In this document: positions 15,044 to 24,364 of the stretch, piece after piece
Position numbering within the stretch: position 1 is the first letter of the stretch
How the letters are laid out: every line of letters starts with the position of its first letter
Position numbers and translations under genes: made by a program
Source: Bacteroidales bacterium
Lineage (GTDB): Bacteria; Bacteroidota; Bacteroidia; Bacteroidales; UBA932
Length of the DNA stretch: 64,000 bases
Direction: 5' to 3'
NCBI GenBank assembly: GCA_015060395.1
Contig: SUYP01000009.1
Coordinates: forward strand, 1 to 64,000
The notes under the pieces: model-generated
The model's input: the letters and a program-made list of their open reading frames with translations, nothing else
The model's database searches: none
What the model was told of the DNA's origin: nothing

Positions 15044-16747
15044 TTATCTCTTGATGCAATCTGCCGTATAACCTCCGATTACCTGAGAATGATGGTCATA
15101 GTAATAGAGTTGGAATGTAAATCCGTCTGCAGTAGGAGCAATCACAACATCGCCTACCGCACAATTATTTGACGCATCATATGAACCCTGCTGATACCAT
15201 GTGATAGTTCTGTTTGAAAGTACAGTACCAGGAACCTGAGTGACATCGCCACCAGTAACCTGAGCCTTGTCAGTCACATCGTACAGATAGAGTTCAGGAC
15301 CCATTCCCCAAGCTGGGAAGAAACTTACAACAAACAGAGCAAGATAGTCAACATTGTTGAACGACTTAGCGTCAAGACAGTTAGGATTAAGACCCCAACC
15401 TGACATATCTGAAGAGATTGCAACAACCTGAGTTCCGTCAGACTTAATATAGCGCAAATAACTCTCCGAATACTGTGATGTGAACCAGCCGTCATTTATG
15501 TTATCGGATGCAGAAACGACACCGCCCATACGGCCCTGTACGCCCCACATAGTACTTCCTGAAATATCTATTACATGTTCGCCAACAACAGCACCGTTCT
15601 TGACCTCGACAACTGTCGCATTTCCAGATGATGTTACACCTGCAACACCAGCATTTGGAATGACAATCAGCGCATCTCCATCAAGACTTCCGTTCACCTT
15701 CATCTTCCATCCCATAGGGAGAGAAGTAGGATTAGTGAATGAATGGAAGAGTTCAGGAGCGGTATCAACGCTTGTTGACTTCCAAATATTGAATGTTTCT
15801 CCGCCATTTGCGTGGTTGCAGTAAAGGATATAGTTGCCTTCATCATTTGTTATAGCGGTTGCTGAAGCAGATCCGAGAGTAACAATTCCTTCTTTCACAC
15901 CCGTCTTGGCATTCAAATAAATCGGTGCAGAACCATCTCCGATACAAACGACAAGTTTTCCATCTATGTATGCAAGCGAAGGATAAATCTCTGTTGACCA
16001 TGCAGGCATTCCGAGCATAGCGACAGGATCGAAGTTGAAGAGCTGCTCAACAGTATTTGCATTGAAGCCCTTCTCGATCTTTTCAGGGAGACCCTTTGCA
16101 ACAACATACTCAGTCTTGTTCACACCGTTATGAGCAGTGACTGTGAAGGTAACAGGCTCATCATAGCTGCGTACCTCAGCAGGATCAGGTGAAATTGTCG
16201 CGTGAGCAGAAATCTGTGCTTTAGCTGTACAAGCGGCAAGTTCATCGACAGTAATGAGTGTGACAGTCTTTGCAGCCTTGTCGATGACACCTGACAAAGC
16301 AGGATCTGTAAGAGAGAATGCAATGAGTTCACACTTGTCTGACTTCACTCTCTCACCAGTGATGCAGATAGGTCTGCTCTCACCCTGTGCATTGGTATAT
16401 GTGAACCAGTTCTCCTGAGTAAGGTCAAGAAGATGGTCACCGAGGCTAGGCTCGATGAGGCAGTTAGGCTGAAGCTCAGCCTGTACCCTTACCTTTGTCA
16501 TATATGGAGTAGTCTCATCGAAAGATGCCTCCGGATAATAGTAAGGAATAGGAATGACGAATCTTTCAGCATCAGGATCTCCGATCTGATACCTCACGAT
16601 CTCCATATCCATATATGGACCGAATGTGAAGATCGCAGACAGACTGGTGATACCCTGACGTTCAGCGGTAGGCTCAACGAACTGTGGCTTCTGGCAGGAA
16701 GCGAGCAGCATCAGGGCGCCAGCCAACATTATAAATATCTTTTTCAT
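15044..16747 (-). CDS. DUF5018-type lipoprotein with C-terminal propeller-like domain (SusE/F position)
   Basis: About 567 residues. The start is at MKKIFIML (16747), giving a signal peptide with lipobox LLASC; the longer form from 16777 adds a non-signal leader. The N-terminal part (to about residue 225) has Ig-like strands with the DUF5018 style of an ITSLSAIFTFG opening and ending FTVTAHNGVNKTEYVV. The rest is a repetitive beta-rich region similar in strand pattern to the BACON protein at 11768-13579. Encoded right after SusD, it occupies the place of SusE/SusF surface glycan-binding proteins. Confidence 0.75.
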   Translation of the reverse strand: MKKIFIMLAGALMLLASCQKPQFVEPTAERQGITSLSAIFTFGPYMDMEIVRYQIGDPDAERFVIPIPYYYPEASFDETTPYMTKVRVQAELQPNCLIEPSLGDHLLDLTQENWFTYTNAQGESRPICITGERVKSDKCELIAFSLTDPALSGVIDKAAKTVTLITVDELAACTAKAQISAHATISPDPAEVRSYDEPVTFTVTAHNGVNKTEYVVAKGLPEKIEKGFNANTVEQLFNFDPVAMLGMPAWSTEIYPSLAYIDGKLVVCIGDGSAPIYLNAKTGVKEGIVTLGSASATAITNDEGNYILYCNHANGGETFNIWKSTSVDTAPELFHSFTNPTSLPMGWKMKVNGSLDGDALIVIPNAGVAGVTSSGNATVVEVKNGAVVGEHVIDISGSTMWGVQGRMGGVVSASDNINDGWFTSQYSESYLRYIKSDGTQVVAISSDMSGWGLNPNCLDAKSFNNVDYLALFVVSFFPAWGMGPELYLYDVTDKAQVTGGDVTQVPGTVLSNRTITWYQQGSYDASNNCAVGDVVIAPTADGFTFQLYYYDHHSQVIGGYTADCIKR

Positions 16748-16767
16748 ATTCTTCAGTCTTTGTTTAA

Positions 16768-18420
16768 TTATCTCCATTCAGGATACTGTTCGACAGCGGC
16801 ATTGTTGTTAAGCTCGCTTGTCGGCATTGGGAAACGGTAAAGTTTTGATGAGAAGTTTCTGTCCTGATCGTCAACAGATACGTATGTGTACTTGAAGCCG
16901 TCAGCATATCTCTCGATCTTGAGACCGTGCTGCTGATATCCTGTAAGTCCCTCAGGATACTGATTTGCAGCAACTTCCCAACGACGGAGATCCCAGTACC
17001 AGAGGCCCTCGAATGCAAATTCCACCTTGCGCTCCTGACGGATTGCAGCCCAGAGGTTGTCACCGGCCTTGTCAGTGTAAGGAAGACCTACACGGGCACG
17101 GATAGCCTTAACTGCAGCGTTTGCACCTGCTGCATCATTTGTATGGTAGCAAGCCTCTGCCTTGTTGAGGAGTACCTCAGCATAACGAAGGATAGTTACA
17201 GGCATATCGCTACCTACGAGGCTTGTATTGGTTTCGTCTGCAAGCTTCTTGAGATAGTAACCGGTAGTGGTCTTACCCTTTGGCTCGCGCTCGATTCTCC
17301 AAGAAGCCCATCCGTCGATACCGTTGATGTATGGCTCGATTGTACGTCCCTTCCACTCAGCACCGTTGTAAAGCACTGTAGCGTGGAAACGAGGCTCGAG
17401 GTCAGCGTATGGAGGAGTAGCTGTAGTACCCTCGGCAGAATGCCACTCTGACCAGTCAGGGAATCCACCTGTTGCAAGCTCGTAAGACTCGACCATTTCC
17501 TGAGTAGGAGTACCATAACCACCGCCTGTCTGGTCGATAAGGTTATAGTCACCGGCTGGAGTATAGTAGAAGTCAAGGCTGTGTGTCACACCGTCAGCAT
17601 AGCTGAAAGTATATTGGAGGATAGCCTCATCGTTACCGGCATTGATCGGCTGCTTTACAGCATCCTCGTAGTCTGCCTCAAGAACATATCCGAGTTTCTC
17701 AACTTCGTTTGCGGCAGCGATCACAGCGTCATAACGCTCAGCATAAAGCATTGCACGGGTCATAAACGCGTATGCCATACCCTTGTCGAGGCGTCCGTTT
17801 GCTGCAGCCTTGACCGGAAGGTTCTCGGCAGCGAACTGAAGATCTGACTGTACGAAGTCCCAGCCCTCTTTCTCTGTGCTGACTGCCTTGTCCTTGGTAT
17901 ATGCTGCCATATCCTCATCATAGAGGATGACATCCTTATAACGCTTGATAAGGTCGAAATACATATTCGCACGGAGGAAACGGAGCTCAGCCTCAAGACG
18001 GGTCTTGTCCTCGTCGTTCATCTGACCGTACTCCTTCAAGCTGTAGATTGCCTGGTTGGTCTTGCGGACAGCGGTGTACATAGTGCCCCAGAATCCCATA
18101 TATACATCAACGTATCCTGCAGTGATTACAGTTCCGCCGTATGCCATCTCACTTGGGATGTAGCACATAGAGTTGTAGTTGTATGAACCGTACTTGAGCA
18201 TATCGGTAAGAGACTCAGTGAGTCCGAGAGAGCTCTGGCCGTTCACGATATCGATAAGATAGCTGTAGAGATAGTTTACATTATACTCAGCAGCCTCTGT
18301 AGTCTCCCAGATAGTCTTATCTGAGACTCTGTCTGTCGGAGTCATATCCAGGAACTCTGTACAAGCAGAGAAGCTGAAGAGAGCTCCGGTCACGAACAAT
18401 CCTGCTAATATCTTTTTCAT
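16768..18420 (-). CDS. SusD/RagB-family nutrient-uptake lipoprotein
   Basis: 550 residues. The signal ends at a lipobox with a conserved start to the mature protein (FSFSACTEFLDMTPTDRVSD). SusD hallmarks follow: an N-terminal TPR-like region with AELRFLRANMYFDLIKRY, and the C-terminal RNSD-type ending (AIRQERKVEFAFEGLWYWDLRRW, about residues 455-478, then NNAAVEQYPEW). It is the lid of the SusC transporter and binds the target glycan at the cell surface. It lies 13 bases downstream of susC. Confidence 0.95.
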   Translation of the reverse strand: MKKILAGLFVTGALFSFSACTEFLDMTPTDRVSDKTIWETTEAAEYNVNYLYSYLIDIVNGQSSLGLTESLTDMLKYGSYNYNSMCYIPSEMAYGGTVITAGYVDVYMGFWGTMYTAVRKTNQAIYSLKEYGQMNDEDKTRLEAELRFLRANMYFDLIKRYKDVILYDEDMAAYTKDKAVSTEKEGWDFVQSDLQFAAENLPVKAAANGRLDKGMAYAFMTRAMLYAERYDAVIAAANEVEKLGYVLEADYEDAVKQPINAGNDEAILQYTFSYADGVTHSLDFYYTPAGDYNLIDQTGGGYGTPTQEMVESYELATGGFPDWSEWHSAEGTTATPPYADLEPRFHATVLYNGAEWKGRTIEPYINGIDGWASWRIEREPKGKTTTGYYLKKLADETNTSLVGSDMPVTILRYAEVLLNKAEACYHTNDAAGANAAVKAIRARVGLPYTDKAGDNLWAAIRQERKVEFAFEGLWYWDLRRWEVAANQYPEGLTGYQQHGLKIERYADGFKYTYVSVDDQDRNFSSKLYRFPMPTSELNNNAAVEQYPEWR

Positions 18421-18433
18421 ATAGTATTATCGT

Positions 18434-21400
18434 TTAGAATGTTAATGAAACACCACCCATCACGAGACGCTGCTGAGGATAGTAACCGTTGTTCACGCCT
18501 GGAGACTCAGGGTCGATACCTGCAGGAAGTCCGTCAATGGTAAAGAGGTTCTGTCCCTCTACGAAGAAGCGGAGAGACTCGATATTGATCTTCTTCATCC
18601 ACTTTGCAGGGAATGTATATCCGATCTGAGCTGACTTCAGACGTACATACTTACCGTCTCTCCACCAGAATGTAGAAGCGAGACCGTTGTCACCACCGTG
18701 ACCTGTACCTCCGAGAGTAAGACGTGGGAATGTTCCGTTCGGATTGTCGATGGTCCAGGCATTCTCGACAAGGAAGATAGGAGAGTTACCACCTTCCTTG
18801 AAGGTCTGTGTCCAGATTGTGTTATCGTCGTATCCGTTATAGTAAGTACCAGTGAGAGATACATCGAAGAGAGCACCACCGGTGAACTGAGCATTGAAGT
18901 CGATGCCGTTCCACTCGAAGTTGAGGTTGAGACCGAATGTGAGCTCAGGACGGTTTGAACGTCCGAAGTATCCACGGTCATCCCAAGAGATCTTACCGTC
19001 ACCGTTTACATCGACATATCTGATGTCACCGACATTAGGACGTGTTCCGTACCAAGGTGAGTTGTCGATCTCCTCCTCAGACTTGTAAAGACCGTCAGCG
19101 ATCCATCCTGTGAGAGAACCGTATGTTGTTCCTACAACCTTTCTCCAAGCTACTGTATTAGGGTCGTCCTGATACTTGAGCCAACGTGTCTTAGAATATG
19201 TGAGTGTACCGCTTACGCCATAGTAGAATGGCTTTCCGCCTGCCATAAAGCTGTTGCGGTGCGAGAGCATAATGTCAATACCCTTTGAATCAATCTCGTT
19301 GAAGTTGATATATGCAGGATAGTATCCACCCATTGATGATGGGTAACCGCCACCGTTACCGGTAAGCATATCGTATGTCCAGTTATAGAAGGCATCCACC
19401 TCGAGACCGAGCTTTGAGTCCCACATATCGAGGTCGAGACCTACGTTGTATGAGAGAGTCTTTTCCCAGGTAAGGTCAGGATTTGCGACTCCTGAATCAG
19501 CATAACCTACATTGACTGTATTGCCGTTAGGTGAAGGATAGATGACCTTTCCATCCCACTGGCCATAGTTGTTGAGGTACATAAATGATGACACAGAGTC
19601 ATTACCGAGGAGACCTACAGACGCACGAAGCTTGAGGTCGTTGACTGCAGTCGCATTGTCCATAAAGTCCTCATTTGAGAGACGCCAAGCTACCGAACCT
19701 GATGGGAAGAATCCCCAACGGGTTGTACGCATACCTGCGAACTTGTAAGAACCGTCATAACGTCCTGTGAACTCTGCGAGATATCTCTCATCATAGTCAT
19801 AACGTGCGCGGAACACATAACCGGCAGAACGTGAAGCGCTGTACCATCCTCCGATAGGATCTGTCGTAGGGATAGCAAAGTCGAGCTCTGGAAGGCTTGA
19901 GAATGCAAGGTTCTTACCGTATGAAGAAAGACCGTTGCTCTTGTTGTCACGAACCTCGAGGAGTGCAAGGAGATCTACATTATGCTTTCCGAACTTGTTT
20001 GCATAACCGATGCTTGCCTGACCTACGAGCTGATGATAGTTTGTCTGGCCCTCGCCGATCTTGATTCCGTCTTCAGCTGTAGAAGGGTCTGTACCCATAT
20101 TCCAGCCCCAAACTCCTGTGTCAGCACTGCGCTGGCTCCAGATCACCTTATATGGAGTATCAAGATTCTTGTTATAGCCTGTGCCATAGTCGTATGAACC
20201 ACTTGCCTTGAGGAAGAGACCCTTCACCCAAGGAACGTTCCAGGTAAGTGAGAAGTTGGCAGTTGCATCAAAGCCCTGTGACTTCTTGTATCCTGAATCG
20301 TAAAGAGCTGCAAGCGGGCTGTAAGGATATGTCTGGTTGTTAGCCTGTACACCTGTATAATATCCGTTATACTTCTCAGGAAGGTATGGATGCATACCGA
20401 TTACCTGACGGGCGATAGAGAACCAGCCGACCTCACCAAGCTCAGAGTTGCTGTCTGTACCACCAGAAGCGAAACGAGGAGTCTGTCTGCGTGAAACGAC
20501 TCCTGAGAGACCTGCAGTGAAGACGATGTTGTCAGTGATGTCAGCCTCGATGTTAGCACGTACGTTATAACGCTTGTAATGGTAGTTGTCGATATTACCG
20601 TTCTGACCGAGGAAACCGGCTGAAACAAAGTAACGTGTCTTCTCGTTACCACCCTGTACTGTGATGTTGTGCTTCTGGGTGAAACCTGTTCCGAACACTC
20701 TGTCAACATAGTCAACATTGTCCCATCCGTCTGTAGGATCACCGTTCTGCATAGCAGCGATGTTCTCCTGAGTGAAGTAAGGGACATACTGGCTGCGGTC
20801 AGAGATGGTACCGTTTGCGAGCTGGTCCATCATCTGGGCCATATTGTACCAGTATGCGAACTGAGGACCGTTCATAAAGTCAGGGAAGTTGGCGTTCATC
20901 GAAGCACCGAGAGAAGCGTTATAAGAGATTCTTGGCTTACCCTTCTCACCCTTCTTGGTTGTAACGATGATCACACCACCGGCACTCTGAAGACCATATA
21001 CAGCTGCTGATGCACCGTCCTTGAGGACTGAGATGCTCTCGATGTCGGCAGGGTCGATGTCGTTGATGTTGTCAACTGGGAAACCGTCAACTACGTATGC
21101 TACTCCATAAACAGAACCACGGATCTTAAGCGATGCCTGGTCGAGACCTGGCTCACCTGACTCCTGTACTGAAGATACACCGGTAAGCTTTCCGGCGAGG
21201 AGCTGTGATACGTTTGTCGAAGGAGCCTTGAGGAGCTCGTCACCCTTGATTGCAGAAACGGCACTTGTCATAGAAGACTTCTTCTGTGTACCGTAACCTA
21301 CGACGATTGTTTCCTCGAGGAAAGTGGTATCCTCTTCGAGGGTTACATTGAGCGATGTGAGTGAACCGTCGCACGCAAAGGTCTGGGTAGCCATACCGAG

Positions 21401-21655
21401 GCATACGAATTCAAGTACATCACCTGTCTTTACAGAAATGTTGTAATTTCCGTTCTCATCTGTCATTGTACCATTTGTGGTTCCGCTGACGATGACTGTG
21501 ACTCCGATGAGCGGCTGGCCGTTGGCATCGGTCACCTTTCCTTTGACCGCTGGCTGTGCAAACAGTGCTGCCCCCCCCATCAGGAAAATCGCAGCAACCG
21601 ACACAGCAGCCTTTGAGGCAAAGGAACTGATCAGATTCTTGAAAATCGCTTTCAT
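18434..21655 (-). CDS. SusC/RagA-family TonB-dependent transporter
   Basis: 1073 residues. A signal peptide ends near ALFAQ; an N-terminal carboxypeptidase-regulatory-like domain follows (VKGKVTDANGQPLIGVTVIV to about residue 115), then the SusC signature around LEETIVVGYGTQKKSSMTSAVS and the plug (LLAGKLTGVSSVQ, SISVLKDGASAAVYG). The 22-stranded barrel ends in GGVSLTF. It imports oligosaccharides through the outer membrane using TonB energy. No FecR-type signalling extension is present. A run of eight G bases on the coding strand (21571-21578) falls in the signal-peptide codons. Confidence 0.96.
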   Translation of the reverse strand: MKAIFKNLISSFASKAAVSVAAIFLMGGAALFAQPAVKGKVTDANGQPLIGVTVIVSGTTNGTMTDENGNYNISVKTGDVLEFVCLGMATQTFACDGSLTSLNVTLEEDTTFLEETIVVGYGTQKKSSMTSAVSAIKGDELLKAPSTNVSQLLAGKLTGVSSVQESGEPGLDQASLKIRGSVYGVAYVVDGFPVDNINDIDPADIESISVLKDGASAAVYGLQSAGGVIIVTTKKGEKGKPRISYNASLGASMNANFPDFMNGPQFAYWYNMAQMMDQLANGTISDRSQYVPYFTQENIAAMQNGDPTDGWDNVDYVDRVFGTGFTQKHNITVQGGNEKTRYFVSAGFLGQNGNIDNYHYKRYNVRANIEADITDNIVFTAGLSGVVSRRQTPRFASGGTDSNSELGEVGWFSIARQVIGMHPYLPEKYNGYYTGVQANNQTYPYSPLAALYDSGYKKSQGFDATANFSLTWNVPWVKGLFLKASGSYDYGTGYNKNLDTPYKVIWSQRSADTGVWGWNMGTDPSTAEDGIKIGEGQTNYHQLVGQASIGYANKFGKHNVDLLALLEVRDNKSNGLSSYGKNLAFSSLPELDFAIPTTDPIGGWYSASRSAGYVFRARYDYDERYLAEFTGRYDGSYKFAGMRTTRWGFFPSGSVAWRLSNEDFMDNATAVNDLKLRASVGLLGNDSVSSFMYLNNYGQWDGKVIYPSPNGNTVNVGYADSGVANPDLTWEKTLSYNVGLDLDMWDSKLGLEVDAFYNWTYDMLTGNGGGYPSSMGGYYPAYINFNEIDSKGIDIMLSHRNSFMAGGKPFYYGVSGTLTYSKTRWLKYQDDPNTVAWRKVVGTTYGSLTGWIADGLYKSEEEIDNSPWYGTRPNVGDIRYVDVNGDGKISWDDRGYFGRSNRPELTFGLNLNFEWNGIDFNAQFTGGALFDVSLTGTYYNGYDDNTIWTQTFKEGGNSPIFLVENAWTIDNPNGTFPRLTLGGTGHGGDNGLASTFWWRDGKYVRLKSAQIGYTFPAKWMKKINIESLRFFVEGQNLFTIDGLPAGIDPESPGVNNGYYPQQRLVMGGVSLTF

Positions 21656-21689
21656 TAGAATTATTGGTTAGTTGATAATATAGTATGTT

Positions 21690-23027
21690 TTATTCATTGC
21701 TTTCTTCTGCAGCCTTCATAGCAGCCTCAAGCTCGTCCCAGAGCTTATGCTTGTTGAGGTGCACGATATCGAAGATCATCACGCCGTCAGTGCTCTTAAG
21801 CGCCTGAGTGACAGCAGGTCCGAACGGTGTAAAGTCTCCAAGGTACTGCTCCACATAGATCGAACCGATAACAGGAACCACTCCCTTTGTGATCTGCTTT
21901 GCGATCTCGGCACCGCCCTCGACGCTGTAGCAATATGTAAGACTGTTGTCCATACCGGCCTCGCTGCGCTGTCCTACGACACCAGTAGCCTTGTCCACGT
22001 CATCCTTGGTGATGAAGCTGTAGTAAAGGCCTGTCATATACACGTCAAGCATCTCTGCATAACCTGACTTATGATAGTCTTCAGTAGCCCAGGCCTGATA
22101 CTCCGGCACCTGATAAGGATCATAGTCCTTGCTTGCCCAGTTCACTCCGAGCTGCCAGTATGTAGGGTACCACGCACCGGTATAGTCGCCGATGATGAGG
22201 TCAGGATTGATCTCCTTGAGAGCCTCGTGAGCTTTCTCTACGAAATCGTGGATGACCATTGCACGCCACTCGACCCACTTCTTGCCATACTTGCCGGGCA
22301 CCCAGGTATCGCGGAGATTGCCATCCTCGTCATACCAGCTGAGGATATCCTCAGGGAAGTTCTCCACAGTCACGCCTGCATACTCCTCGAACTGCTTCTT
22401 TGAGAGCTCGCTGAAGTCTGCAGTAATGCCATCGTAACGCACACGGTCGAAGATGAGTCCGTCAACCTCAGGATATTTGCGAGCAAACTCCTTGAGTATC
22501 TCTATCTGATACTCCTGGACCTCAGGATTAGAAGGATTCATCATACAGTTATAATTCGACTTGATCTCAGAGATCGGGGTCAGCTTGCCGTTGTGGTAGC
22601 AGATGGACTGCCAGGCAGCCTTGTCCATATATACTATGCCACGGTCGAAATAATTATGACCACCGGCAAATACGTTGAGGGAACCGAATACCTTGAGCCC
22701 CATTTCGTGTCCATACTCGATGAAATATCCGAGCATATCATAATCGCGGGATCTCTCGACACCTTCCCAATCACCCATATAAGGAGCGATCTCACTGTCA
22801 TAGAGTACCTCACCCATAATGGACTTCACATCGACAACGACATTACCGAAACCGAGATCCTTACATTTCTCCAGATAAAACCTGATGGAATCAGGCTCTG
22901 AGAGTGTCTTGTAATTGGCTTCACAGTCAAACCACATATAATTGTGGTTCTCCAAAGCCTCATTTCCTCTTGATTCACAAGAGATTACAGCCAAAGCTGC
23001 GATTAGTGTAGTCAGTATGAAACGCAT
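21690..23027 (-). CDS. GHL10-type (DUF187 / family 10-like) glycosidase lipoprotein, first gene of the PUL arm
   Basis: About 445 residues from the ATG at 23027, which starts a signal peptide MRFILTTLIAALAVISC; the in-frame extension to 23087 runs through the promoter. The barrel motifs parallel the second GHL10 protein: YMWFDCEANYKTL, NVVVDVKSIMGEVLY, GHEMGLKVFGSLNVF, VDGLIFDRVRYDG, IIGDYTGAWYPTYWQLGVNWASKDYDP. Gene order puts it ahead of susC (34-base gap), so it is probably the first enzyme made from the operon promoter at 23057-23088. The two copies may cut different linkages of one glycan. Confidence 0.8.
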   Translation of the reverse strand: MRFILTTLIAALAVISCESRGNEALENHNYMWFDCEANYKTLSEPDSIRFYLEKCKDLGFGNVVVDVKSIMGEVLYDSEIAPYMGDWEGVERSRDYDMLGYFIEYGHEMGLKVFGSLNVFAGGHNYFDRGIVYMDKAAWQSICYHNGKLTPISEIKSNYNCMMNPSNPEVQEYQIEILKEFARKYPEVDGLIFDRVRYDGITADFSELSKKQFEEYAGVTVENFPEDILSWYDEDGNLRDTWVPGKYGKKWVEWRAMVIHDFVEKAHEALKEINPDLIIGDYTGAWYPTYWQLGVNWASKDYDPYQVPEYQAWATEDYHKSGYAEMLDVYMTGLYYSFITKDDVDKATGVVGQRSEAGMDNSLTYCYSVEGGAEIAKQITKGVVPVIGSIYVEQYLGDFTPFGPAVTQALKSTDGVMIFDIVHLNKHKLWDELEAAMKAAEESNE

Positions 23028-23056
23028 TTTGATATTATTATGGTTATAACAATTCG

Positions 23057-23088
23057 CAAAAATATGAAGTATTTTTACAATCTGCAAC
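23057..23088 (-). promoter_or_regulatory. Promoter of the leftward PUL operon
   Basis: On the minus strand: GTTG (23088-23085), 20 bases, then TATTTTTG (23064-23057). The second element is a perfect TAnnTTTG; the first matches 3 of 4. Transcription would begin about 20 bases before the GHL10 ATG. Confidence 0.6.
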
Positions 23089-23225
23089 GATTTTCAGCCT
23101 AATAATTAAATTTTTTTAAAAATTCAAAGCTTATTTTTAAAAATACCACACCACACCAGAGCACAGGTCAGCGGATTATAAGCAAGTTATCGGCAAAGTT
23201 TATATAACAATTGTAGAAAATTAAG

Positions 23226-23233
23226 TATATTTG
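23226..23233 (+). promoter_or_regulatory. -7 element of the rightward PUL operon
   Basis: TATATTTG is a perfect TAnnTTTG element 37 bases before the DUF4434 ATG. No TTTG stands 19 bases upstream, so the promoter may be weak or activator-dependent. The rest of 23089-23225 is AT-rich and shows no ORF. Confidence 0.5.
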
Positions 23234-23270
23234 CCAGATATATTCTTAAAAATAATTAATAACACATATT

Positions 23271-24362
23271 ATGGCTGACCGTAGAGAATTTCTAAAAACA
23301 ATGGCAATCGGAGGAGCATCCGCATTGATAGCCCCTTCCGTCCTATCATCCTGCACCAACCCAGAGAACGCTGAATCAACAGGTTACGAAACCACAGAAG
23401 GAGGACTTATCGTCCCTAAGGACAACGGACTCCGTATCACCGGAACATTCCTTGACGAGATTTCTCACGACATCCCTCACCAGAACTGGGGCGAGAAGGA
23501 ATGGGATCAGGACTTCGCTTATATGAAGGCAATCGGCATCGACACTGTGATCGACATCCGTTGCGGATACCGCAAGTTCATCACATATCCGTCTCCTTAC
23601 CTTCTCAAGAAAGGATGTTATATGCCTTCTGTTGACCTTATAGATATGTTCTGCCGCCTTGCCCAGAAGCACGGAATGAAGTTCTACCTCGGCCTCTACG
23701 ACTCTGGCGTATATTGGGATACAAAGGATATGAGTCACGAGATAGAGGATAATAAATTCGTCATCGACGAAGTCTGGAAGATGTACGGAGAGAAGTACGA
23801 CAGCTTCGGAGGATGGTATCTCAGCACCGAGATCAGCCGCGACACGATCGGTGCAGTGGATGCATTCCACGCAATGGGTGCGCAGTGCAAGGAGGTTTCA
23901 GGCGGAATGCCTGTATTCATATCACCTTGGATCGACGGCAAGAAGGCTGTAAGTGCAGCAGGAGCGGCTCTCACAAAAGAGGACGCCGTATCTATCGAAG
24001 CCCACGAAAGAGAATGGAGCCAGATATTCCAGGGCATCCACGATGTAGTCGATGCAGTCGCATTCCAGGACGGACATATCGACTATGACGAACTCGACGC
24101 ATTCTTCAGTGTGAACAAGAAAATGGCTGACAAGTACGGAATGCAGTGCTGGACCAATGCAGAGACATTCGACCGAGATATGCCAATCAAGTTCCTGCCT
24201 ATCAAGTTCGACAAGCTCCGCCTCAAGCTGGAAGCGGCGAAGAGATGCGGATACGACAAGGCCATAACCTTCGAGTTCCCTCACTTCCTGAGTCCTCAGT
24301 CTGTATATGGCGCTGCAGGCAATCTATATAATAGGTATAAGGAATATTTCAATATCAAATAA
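23271..24362 (+). CDS. DUF4434 family protein with Tat-type lipoprotein signal
   Basis: 363 residues. The N-terminus carries a twin-arginine motif (DRREFLK) and a lipobox-like VLSSC (cysteine 28). The rest looks like a TIM-barrel of DUF4434 type: GTFLDEISHDIPHQNWGEKEW, TVIDIRCGYR, KFYLGLYDSG, FGGWYLSTEIS (Glu at the strand end), GMPVFISPW, DAVAFQDGHID, MQCWTNAETFD, AITFEFPHFLSP. Conserved acidic residues at strand ends (STEI, NAE, FEF) suggest a glycosidase, unproven. It leads the rightward operon, two bases before the sugar porter, divergent from the GHL10/SusCD arm. Confidence 0.75.
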   Translation: MADRREFLKTMAIGGASALIAPSVLSSCTNPENAESTGYETTEGGLIVPKDNGLRITGTFLDEISHDIPHQNWGEKEWDQDFAYMKAIGIDTVIDIRCGYRKFITYPSPYLLKKGCYMPSVDLIDMFCRLAQKHGMKFYLGLYDSGVYWDTKDMSHEIEDNKFVIDEVWKMYGEKYDSFGGWYLSTEISRDTIGAVDAFHAMGAQCKEVSGGMPVFISPWIDGKKAVSAAGAALTKEDAVSIEAHEREWSQIFQGIHDVVDAVAFQDGHIDYDELDAFFSVNKKMADKYGMQCWTNAETFDRDMPIKFLPIKFDKLRLKLEAAKRCGYDKAITFEFPHFLSPQSVYGAAGNLYNRYKEYFNIK

Positions 24363-24364
24363 AG

